This document shows, piece after piece, positions 1 through 4,885 of a stretch of 6,410 bases of DNA. Where the stretch lies: assembly GCA_027297025.1 (NCBI GenBank), contig JAPUIM010000341.1, positions 1 to 6,410 of the forward strand. Reading direction: 5' to 3'. Below the pieces are notes generated by a model. It made no database searches and was not told the origin of the DNA. It saw only the letters and a list, made by a program, of their open reading frames with translations. Source of the DNA: Bacteroidota bacterium. Its GTDB lineage: Bacteria; Bacteroidota; Bacteroidia; Cytophagales; Cyclobacteriaceae. The position numbers and the translations under genes are program-made. Position 1 is the first letter of the stretch. The number at the start of each line of letters is the position of its first letter.

Positions 1-1
1 G

Positions 2-847
2 ATCCTGGGAACCGATTTTGAGTCATTGGATCTGGCGGAAAACCGGGGACATTTCTCGGATCTGTTAAAGGAAAATAAAATACCCTATCCCCAGTATGGA
101 GTGGTAGAGAATGCTGATCATGCCATGGAATTGGCTGAAGAAATTGGTTTTCCCCTTTTGGTTAGACCATCCTATGTATTGGGGGGGCAAAGCATGAAGA
201 TCGTGATCAATGAGAAAGAGTTGGAATCGCATGTGGTGAAGATCTTAAAAGACATTCCTGGCAATCAAATCTTGCTTGATCATTTCCTGGATGGGGCCAT
301 TGAGGCGGAAGTAGATGCCATATGTGATGGGGAGGATGTGTACATTATAGGTATCATGCAGCATATTGAACCTGCGGGGATTCATTCGGGAGATTCGTTT
401 GCGGTATTACCGCCCTATAATTTGGGTGATTTCGTGGTTCGTCAAATGGAGGCATATACCGAAAAAATTGCCCTGGCCCTCAACACTGTAGGTTTGATTA
501 ACGTCCAGTTTGCCATCAAAGATGACAAAGCCTACGTGATCGAGGCTAATCCACGGGCTTCACGAACCGTTCCTTTTATATGTAAAGCTTATCAGGAGCC
601 CTATGTTAATTACGCAACCAAAATCATGTTGGGTTTCAATAAACTGAAGGATTTTAAGTTTCAACCCCGAAAGCAGGGGTACGCAATTAAAGAACCAATA
701 TTTTCATTTGATAAATTTCCCAATGTAAACAAAGAATTAGGTCCAGAGATGAAATCAACGGGTGAATCTATCTATTTCATTGATGATCTAATGGATGACT
801 ATTTCTTCAAAATTTACTCTGAACGAAACCTCTACCTGAGTAAATAG
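2..847 (+). CDS. carB: Carbamoyl-phosphate synthase large subunit, C-terminal part (partial at 5' end)
   Basis: The reading frame is open from base 2 and gives 281 residues of the second (carbamate-phosphorylating) ATP-grasp half of CarB, which makes carbamoyl phosphate for pyrimidine and arginine synthesis with the small subunit CarA. It opens with ILGT...LDLAENR, matching the family's IGTSPxxIDxAEDR stretch, so the TTG at 26 is an internal codon and not a start. Visible motifs are RPSYVLGG (fragment residues 55-62), HIEPAGIHSGDS (121-132) and EANPRASRTVPF (181-192), which carry ATP and metal contacts. The protein stops about 20 residues after MKSTGE, whereas the 1073-residue E. coli enzyme continues about 140 residues with the MGS-like allosteric domain bound by UMP and ornithine. 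I recall CarB proteins of about 940-950 residues in Bacteroidota, so I read this as a natural short form. Everything upstream of the second ATP-grasp domain is outside the window. Confidence 0.96.
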   Translation: MLGTDFESLDLAENRGHFSDLLKENKIPYPQYGVVENADHAMELAEEIGFPLLVRPSYVLGGQSMKIVINEKELESHVVKILKDIPGNQILLDHFLDGAIEAEVDAICDGEDVYIIGIMQHIEPAGIHSGDSFAVLPPYNLGDFVVRQMEAYTEKIALALNTVGLINVQFAIKDDKAYVIEANPRASRTVPFICKAYQEPYVNYATKIMLGFNKLKDFKFQPRKQGYAIKEPIFSFDKFPNVNKELGPEMKSTGESIYFIDDLMDDYFFKIYSERNLYLSK

Positions 848-874
848 TTTGTATGGATAGCTATTTAATACACT

Positions 875-1123
875 ATGATTAAGTTCCTGATCATATTATT
901 TATCGGATTGTACATATTTTATAAGTTCAGTGGGTATCTGCTAAAACTGTTCTTATGGACTAATAAAAACCGCACTACTAAAAATTTTTCAAATCCACAA
1001 AGGAAACCCCACAAAAAGCCTAAAGATGGAAACGTAGATATCGATTATATCCCTCCCGATCAAACCAACAAAAAAAGCGACAAGGGTGGAGGGGATTACG
1101 TGGATTATGAAGACGTGAAATAA
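875..1123 (+). CDS. DUF4834-like small membrane protein
   Basis: This is an 82-residue protein of unknown function. Residues 3-28 form one hydrophobic segment (FLIILFIGLYIFYKFSGYLL) that should anchor it in the inner membrane. The remainder is a hydrophilic, low-complexity, Lys/Pro/Asn-rich tail ending in GGDYVDYEDVK. The combination of an N-terminal membrane helix, a basic linker, a short segment like GNVDIDYIP and a terminal YVDYEDV motif matches my recollection of the DUF4834 family of Bacteroidota. The gene starts 27 bases after carB with no terminator or promoter box between them, so cotranscription with carB is likely. No Shine-Dalgarno sequence precedes the ATG, which is usual in this phylum. 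The family assignment is from memory and the function is unknown. Confidence 0.8.
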   Translation: MIKFLIILFIGLYIFYKFSGYLLKLFLWTNKNRTTKNFSNPQRKPHKKPKDGNVDIDYIPPDQTNKKSDKGGGDYVDYEDVK

Positions 1124-1124
1124 G

Positions 1125-1316
1125 CTACCACTTCTTCTTCTTTTTACTGTATTTGGAGGGTTTGGTCTTATTCTCCAGTTTTTTATACTTGTGCACCTTG
1201 TAATCGTTATAGCTTTGCTGATTTTGGTGAACTACCACCGTTTTGGAACAGGAGACGCCAACTAAGATAACCAAAATCCCTATTAAGCAGGATATTTTTA
1301 AGAAAGGCCTTTTCAT
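1125..1316 (-). CDS. Small predicted lipoprotein, very basic C-terminus
   Basis: I do not recognise the family. The protein has 63 residues if it starts at the ATG at 1316-1314. From that start it has a clear signal peptide: MKRPFLK, a hydrophobic core at residues 9-21 (SCLIGILVILVGV), then Ser-Cys-Ser with Cys23 as the probable lipidated residue. Position -3 of the lipobox is Gly rather than Leu, which is weaker than usual. The mature part is about 41 residues, Tyr/Lys-rich, and ends in SKKKKKW. An in-frame ATG at 1364 would add 16 residues in front of the signal peptide and would lie inside a DNA dyad, so the shorter start is preferred. Its TAG stop is separated by one base from the stop of the converging upstream gene. 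It is divergent from accD. Coding status rests on the signal-peptide architecture. Confidence 0.65.
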   Translation of the reverse strand: MKRPFLKISCLIGILVILVGVSCSKTVVVHQNQQSYNDYKVHKYKKLENKTKPSKYSKKKKKW

Positions 1317-1336
1317 AAAAGAAAGGTTGGTTATAC

Positions 1337-1344
1337 TAAAGATA
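1337..1344 (-). promoter_or_regulatory. Candidate -7 box (TATCTTTA) for the lipoprotein gene
   Basis: Read on the minus strand this is TATCTTTA, seven of eight positions of the Bacteroidota -7 consensus TAnnTTTG. It ends 20 bases before the preferred ATG at 1316. No convincing -33 TTTG element is seen at the expected distance, so this is tentative. The same octamer lies in front of accD at 1435-1442. Confidence 0.3.
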
Positions 1345-1347
1345 AGC

Positions 1348-1372
1348 ATAATTGGATGAATCATCCAGTTAT
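1348..1372. promoter_or_regulatory. 25-bp imperfect DNA dyad, candidate operator
   Basis: The arms at 1348-1359 and 1361-1372 are complementary at 11 of 12 positions around a single central A (1360); the only mismatch is 1352/1368. The core GGATGA-A-TCATCC is perfect. A single-base centre cannot form a normal RNA hairpin loop, so the dyad looks like a binding site for a homodimeric DNA-binding protein. It lies immediately upstream of the candidate -7 box of the lipoprotein gene and about 110 bases before accD. The regulator is unknown. Confidence 0.4.
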
Positions 1373-1379
1373 TGATAAG

Positions 1380-1392
1380 TTATACTGTATAA
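1380..1392. promoter_or_regulatory. 13-bp perfect dyad TTATAC-T-GTATAA
   Basis: This is a perfect 6+1+6 palindrome, seven bases beyond the end of the larger dyad at 1348-1372, in the same divergent intergenic region. Its left half with flanks (GTTATACT, 1379-1386) also occurs as a direct repeat at 1330-1337. It is AT-rich, so chance is possible, but two adjacent dyads between divergent genes suggest a control region. Confidence 0.25.
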
Positions 1393-1434
1393 AAGGTAAC
1401 CACCATTGATCGGGCCAAATTTGAAAAATATCAA

Positions 1435-1442
1435 TATCTTTA
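1435..1442 (+). promoter_or_regulatory. Candidate -7 box (TATCTTTA) for accD
   Basis: TATCTTTA matches seven of eight positions of TAnnTTTG and ends 42 bases before the accD ATG. A TTTG at 1420-1423 is only 11 bases upstream, too close for a standard -33 element, so the match is incomplete. Confidence 0.35.
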
Positions 1443-1484
1443 CAACCTTTATTTAAACTGAATAATTACCCCAACTATTAGTTA

Positions 1485-2324
1485 ATGGCCTGGTTTACCC
1501 GTAAAGACAAAGGTATTAAAACACCAACCGAAGACAAAAGAGAAGCGCCCGATGGCTTGTGGTATAAAACACCAAGTGGGATCACTATTCATATCCGAGA
1601 ATTAAGAAATAATGCCTATGTGTGTCCCGATGATGGATTTCATGTTCGCATAGGCTCCAAGGAGTATTTTGAGATCATTTTTGACAATAATCAGTTCGAA
1701 GAGTTCAACCAAAACCTACGGTCTGCTGATCCCCTGAAATTTACGGACTCTAAACCCTATTTCACCCGCATTCAAGATTCGCAAAAGAAAACGAATTTAA
1801 AGGATGCGGTGAGGACGGCCCATGGCAAGATGAATGGCTTGGACCTAATAGTAGCTTGTATGGATTTTAGCTTTATCGGTGGGTCCATGGGATCGGTGGT
1901 GGGTGAAAAAGTAGCAAGGGCCATTGACTATTCAATTGAACAAAAGGTGCCTTTCTTAATGATCTCCAAATCCGGTGGTGCCCGAATGATGGAAGCGGGA
2001 TTGTCATTGATGCAGATGGCCAAAACCTCAGCAAAACTGGCTTTATTATCAGAAGCCAGAATCCCCTATATATCTCTTCTCACAGATCCCACAACTGGTG
2101 GTGTTACTGCTTCCTACGCCATGTTGGGCGATTTTAATATTGCTGAGCCTGGAGCTTTGATAGGATTTGCCGGTCCCAGAGTGATCAGAGAAACCATAGG
2201 CAAAGACCTTCCGAAAGGATTTCAAAGTGCTGAATTCGTGCTGGAACACGGTTTTTTAGATTTCTTAGTAGACCGAAGAAACCTTAAACTAGAGCTTACC
2301 CGGCTGCTGAAAATGCTGCAATAA
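1485..2324 (+). CDS. accD: Acetyl-CoA carboxylase carboxyltransferase, beta subunit
   Basis: This 279-residue protein pairs with AccA to transfer the carboxyl group from biotin-carboxyl carrier protein to acetyl-CoA, making malonyl-CoA for fatty-acid synthesis in the cytoplasm. The crotonase-like carboxyltransferase fold is clear: [17 protein letters not shown] (126-142), SKSGGARM (161-168) with the Gly-Gly oxyanion site, [17 protein letters not shown] (200-216) and [14 protein letters not shown] (221-234). The N-terminal zinc ribbon, normally CPxC and a second CPxC about 15 residues later, is degenerate: the first pair is replaced by TPSG (29-32) and the second reads CPDD (47-50), leaving only Cys47. 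I recall the same loss in other Bacteroidota AccD proteins, so this is probably lineage-wide and not a defect. The start is fixed by the MAWFxR beginning typical of the group. The gene has its own leader and a strong terminator, so it is probably monocistronic. Confidence 0.96.
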   Translation: MAWFTRKDKGIKTPTEDKREAPDGLWYKTPSGITIHIRELRNNAYVCPDDGFHVRIGSKEYFEIIFDNNQFEEFNQNLRSADPLKFTDSKPYFTRIQDSQKKTNLKDAVRTAHGKMNGLDLIVACMDFSFIGGSMGSVVGEKVARAIDYSIEQKVPFLMISKSGGARMMEAGLSLMQMAKTSAKLALLSEARIPYISLLTDPTTGGVTASYAMLGDFNIAEPGALIGFAGPRVIRETIGKDLPKGFQSAEFVLEHGFLDFLVDRRNLKLELTRLLKMLQ

Positions 2325-2346
2325 CCAAGTAGTAAAAATATTTGAC

Positions 2347-2380
2347 GGGATGATCGAATGTTTTGATCATCCTTTTTTTT
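2347..2380 (+). terminator. Intrinsic terminator of accD
   Basis: GGATGATC (2348-2355) pairs perfectly with GATCATCC (2365-2372). The stem can extend inward by one G-U and two A-U pairs to leave a three-base loop (2359-2361). It is followed by eight T residues (2373-2380). It lies 22 bases after the accD stop and ends 25 bases before the next ATG. Confidence 0.9.
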
Positions 2381-2405
2381 ATTTTTAAACACAATCTCAA
2401 AATTT

Positions 2406-3386
2406 ATGCGACTGGTCAACCACCCGGTACTGTGTAATTATTATGTCACTTATCGTTGCAACGCCCGCTGTGGTTTTTGTGACATATGGGAAAAACCATC
2501 TCCCTATGCCAATCTTAAATTGGTTGCGGAAAACCTTAGGAACCTTAAGCAATTGGGTGTAAAAGTGATTGATTTTACCGGTGGAGAACCGCTGTTGCAT
2601 CAGCAAATAGATCAGCTATGCCAAATGGCTAAGGAAATGGGGTTCATCACCACCCTTACCACCAACTGCCTGTTGTATCCTAAATTAGCCCGAAGGCTGC
2701 AAGGCAAGGTGGATATGTTACATTTCTCCCTTGACTCCTCCGATCCTGAGCAACATAATCGATCAAGAGGGGTGGATTGTTTTGGTCATGTGATGGAATC
2801 GATAGATCTGGCCAAGGTATTAGGTGAAAAACCCGATATATTATTTACGGTATTTGAAAATAATGTGGATCAGATCCCAGAGGTTTATCAAAATATTGTA
2901 ATGCCCAATAACCTGATGATGATCTTGAATCCGGTATTTCAATATGCCCAGGTAGATACCGGTAAAGTTCTCTCCCCATCGGTCCTCAATAAAATCTCCT
3001 CTTGGGGAAATAAAAAAAATATTTATCTCAACCAAGGATTTATTCAGTTGAGAAGGGATGGCGGCAATCATACCCGAAATCCCATCTGTAAAGCTGGAAG
3101 TAGCACTGTGGTGATTTCCCCCGAAAACAAACTAGTTGTACCCTGCTATCATCTGGGGGTAAAGGAATTTCCCATAAACAATGATCTACTGGATTTGTAT
3201 CGATCAGCTAAAGTGCAAGAAATGATTGCCTTGGAGGGAAAACTTCCTGCTTGTGAAGGGTGTACCATCAATTGTTACATGCAACCATCATTTGCTGTTG
3301 AGGTTAACAAGTATTGGTGGAAAGCGCTCCCCAGCACTTTGAAGTACATTAGACTAAAGAGAACCTGGAAAAAATTAGTAGCTTAG
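2406..3386 (+). CDS. Radical SAM protein with SPASM/twitch-like C-terminal cluster region
   Basis: This 326-residue enzyme has the radical SAM signature CNARCGFC, with Cys18, Cys22 and Cys25 ligating the [4Fe-4S] cluster that cleaves S-adenosylmethionine. It continues CDIW, then GGEPLL (59-64) for SAM binding and SLDSSDPEQHNRSRG (108-122), a typical substrate-barrel stretch. The C-terminal part has CKAGSSTVVISPENK...VPC (Cys228 to Cys247), the usual opening of a SPASM domain, then CEGCTINC (Cys283, Cys286, Cys290). That is five cysteines rather than the seven of a full SPASM domain, so one auxiliary cluster (twitch-like) is the safer reading. Relatives include peptide- and tetrapyrrole-modifying enzymes (PqqE, NirJ/AhbD types), but no precursor peptide or pathway gene is visible, so the substrate is unknown. 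The tail from about residue 303 (KYWWKAL...LKRTWKK) is basic and aromatic and might touch membrane. It starts just after the accD terminator and precedes nqrF by 120 bases. Confidence 0.9.
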   Translation: MRLVNHPVLCNYYVTYRCNARCGFCDIWEKPSPYANLKLVAENLRNLKQLGVKVIDFTGGEPLLHQQIDQLCQMAKEMGFITTLTTNCLLYPKLARRLQGKVDMLHFSLDSSDPEQHNRSRGVDCFGHVMESIDLAKVLGEKPDILFTVFENNVDQIPEVYQNIVMPNNLMMILNPVFQYAQVDTGKVLSPSVLNKISSWGNKKNIYLNQGFIQLRRDGGNHTRNPICKAGSSTVVISPENKLVVPCYHLGVKEFPINNDLLDLYRSAKVQEMIALEGKLPACEGCTINCYMQPSFAVEVNKYWWKALPSTLKYIRLKRTWKKLVA

Positions 3387-3452
3387 ATTTTTCCAGGGAA
3401 AGGTAGTAATCAAAAAAAGTCCTGCCAAAGATTCATAATTAAGATTTTTAAA

Positions 3453-3460
3453 TATATTTG
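3453..3460 (+). promoter_or_regulatory. -7 promoter box TATATTTG for nqrF
   Basis: TATATTTG matches the Bacteroidota -7 consensus TAnnTTTG at every position and lies 46 bases before the nqrF ATG, giving an expected leader of about 40 bases. A TTG-type -33 element is not evident 17-23 bases upstream. The box supports separate transcription of nqrF from the preceding radical SAM gene. Confidence 0.55.
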
Positions 3461-3492
3461 TATAGCGCATAAAAGCGGTATTTTTTAATTTG

Positions 3493-3506
3493 AAATCAAT
3501 TGATTT
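3493..3506. promoter_or_regulatory. Perfect 14-bp palindrome abutting the nqrF start codon
   Basis: AAATCAATTGATTT is fully self-complementary and ends on the base before the ATG at 3507. It could be an operator within the leader, or a weak 5-bp hairpin at the ribosome entry site. It is made almost wholly of A and T in an AT-rich leader, so chance is a real alternative. Confidence 0.25.
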
Positions 3507-4811
3507 ATGACTACTGTAGTCTTGTCCTCCGTTGTAGCTTTCACTGTTGTTATCCTGTTCCTGGTTTTTCTGATTTTGTACGCCCAATCTAAATTGGTGC
3601 AATCTGGTCCGGTAAACATTATTATTAATGGAGACACTGAAAATCCCATTGTGGCCTCTGCCGGTTCTTCACTTTTATCCACCCTGTCGGCTCAAAAGAT
3701 CTTTTTGCCTTCGGCTTGCGGGGGAGGTGGGACTTGTGCCATGTGCAAGTGTCAGATTGATACTGGTGGCGGTGACGTTTTACCAACAGAAGTTGGCCAC
3801 TTGAGTAGGACCGAGCAAAAGGAGCATGTGAGACTTTCTTGCCAGGTAAAAGTCAAGCAGGATATGGAAATAAGGATTCCTGAGGAGATCTTTGGTATCA
3901 AGAAGTGGGAATGTGAAGTGGTATCCAACTATAATGTATCTACTTTTATAAAAGAGTTTAAAATGAAACTTCCGGAAGGGGAAACTTTGGAATTTCAAAG
4001 TGGTGGTTATGTCCAAATCGATGTACCCGAATTGGAAGTGGATTTCAAAAATATAGAGATTGCACCGCATCCGGAATTGGGCCATCCGCCGGATGTATTT
4101 CAAAGTGATTGGGACAAGTTCAAGTTATGGGACTTGAAAATGAAAAATGATGAGCCGATCTTCCGTGCATACTCCATGGCCAATCATCCGGCGGAAGGCG
4201 ACATCGTTATGTTGGACATTCGTGTGGCCACCCCTCCCTGGGACCGGGGTGCCAATAATTGGATGGATGTTAATCCCGGAATATGCTCTTCCTACGTATT
4301 TTCCAGAAAACCGGGAGATAAGGTAACCATCTCCGGACCATATGGTGAATTTTTCATTAATCCCACCCAAAGGGAAATGATCTACGTTGGGGGTGGTGCA
4401 GGTATGGCCCCTTTGAGATCACATATTTTTCATCTGTTCCATACTGAAAAAACCAATCGCAAGGTTTCCTATTGGTATGGTGGACGAGCAAGAAAAGAGT
4501 TGTTCTATCTTGATCATTTCCATAAGATAGAAAAGAGTTTCCCAAATTTTAGATTCTATATCGGATTGTCCGAACCCTTGCCTGAAGATAATTGGACCCT
4601 CAAAACAGATTTGGACGACCGGGAGAATGAAGGTTATGTGGGGTTCATCCATCAGGTTTTGTACGATAATTATTTAAAAAATCATCCTGAACCGGAAGAG
4701 ATAGAATATTACCTGTGCGGTCCTCCTTTGATGAATGCCGCAGTTTTGAAAATGTTGGATGACCTGGGTGTTCCACAAGAGAATATTAGATTTGATGATT
4801 TCGGAGGATAA
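3507..4811 (+). CDS. nqrF: Na+-translocating NADH:quinone reductase subunit F
   Basis: This 434-residue protein is the NADH-oxidising subunit of the Na+-NQR respiratory complex: it takes hydride from NADH onto FAD and passes electrons through a 2Fe-2S centre into the membrane subunits. One transmembrane helix spans about residues 4-25. The plant-type ferredoxin domain follows, with [10 protein letters not shown] (Cys71, Cys77, Cys80) and Cys112, the same spacing as in Vibrio NqrF. The FAD domain shows RAYSMAN (220-226) and GPYGEFF (278-284). The NADH domain shows [13 protein letters not shown] (294-306) and CGPPLMN (404-410), ending in the usual DDFGG. It is somewhat longer than the roughly 407-residue Vibrio protein, with extra residues mainly near 180-210, 245-255 and 363-375. 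In most genomes nqrF follows nqrE in an nqrA-F operon. Here the upstream neighbour is a radical SAM gene, so the other subunits must be encoded outside this window. Confidence 0.97.
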   Translation: MTTVVLSSVVAFTVVILFLVFLILYAQSKLVQSGPVNIIINGDTENPIVASAGSSLLSTLSAQKIFLPSACGGGGTCAMCKCQIDTGGGDVLPTEVGHLSRTEQKEHVRLSCQVKVKQDMEIRIPEEIFGIKKWECEVVSNYNVSTFIKEFKMKLPEGETLEFQSGGYVQIDVPELEVDFKNIEIAPHPELGHPPDVFQSDWDKFKLWDLKMKNDEPIFRAYSMANHPAEGDIVMLDIRVATPPWDRGANNWMDVNPGICSSYVFSRKPGDKVTISGPYGEFFINPTQREMIYVGGGAGMAPLRSHIFHLFHTEKTNRKVSYWYGGRARKELFYLDHFHKIEKSFPNFRFYIGLSEPLPEDNWTLKTDLDDRENEGYVGFIHQVLYDNYLKNHPEPEEIEYYLCGPPLMNAAVLKMLDDLGVPQENIRFDDFGG

Positions 4812-4823
4812 GGGATCAATGAA

Positions 4824-4831
4824 TGTATTTG
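4824..4831 (+). promoter_or_regulatory. Possible -7 box (TGTATTTG) upstream of the arginase-fold gene
   Basis: TGTATTTG matches seven of eight positions of TAnnTTTG. If used, transcription would begin near 4838 and the short leader would contain the whole terminator hairpin at 4845-4879. The match is imperfect and has no clear -33 partner, so this is only a candidate. Confidence 0.2.
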
Positions 4832-4844
4832 CGAATTAATAACT

Positions 4845-4879
4845 AAAAAAAAGGGAGAAACGGAATTTCTCCCTTTTTT
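4845..4879 (+). terminator. Strong intrinsic terminator after nqrF
   Basis: GGGAGAAA (4853-4860) pairs with TTTCTCCC (4866-4873) around the five-base loop CGGAA. Flanking A residues (4847-4852) pair with six T residues (4874-4879), giving up to 14 base pairs. The A-tract on the left would also let it work on the minus strand. It lies 33 bases after the nqrF stop and ends only six bases before the next ATG, so it may also act as a leader attenuator. Confidence 0.88.
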
Positions 4880-4885
4880 GTTAAA

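Noticed and set aside
26..28. TTG as start codon of the carB fragment
   Set aside because: The same frame is open upstream to base 2 and encodes ILGTDFES, which matches the conserved CarB sequence before this point.
1317..1364. Longer N-terminus of the minus-strand lipoprotein starting at 1364
   Set aside because: It would put 16 residues before an otherwise textbook signal peptide and place the start codon inside the 25-bp dyad and upstream of the candidate -7 box.
1317..1484. A riboswitch or small RNA in the accD upstream region
   Set aside because: The dyads have one-base centres unsuited to RNA hairpins, and no known riboswitch core or internal terminator is seen.
1485..1640. accD as a pseudogene because of the missing zinc-ribbon cysteines
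   Set aside because: The frame is intact and full length, and every catalytic motif of the carboxyltransferase domain is conserved; the change fits a lineage-specific variant.
2049..2606. Overlapping minus-strand reading frames antisense to accD and the radical SAM gene
   Set aside because: They are short, show no recognisable domain or signal peptide, and lie opposite strongly conserved coding sequence.
3780..4652. Minus-strand reading frames antisense to nqrF, the longest 107 codons
   Set aside because: The translated sequences are low-complexity mirror products of the nqrF codons, with no start context or domain.
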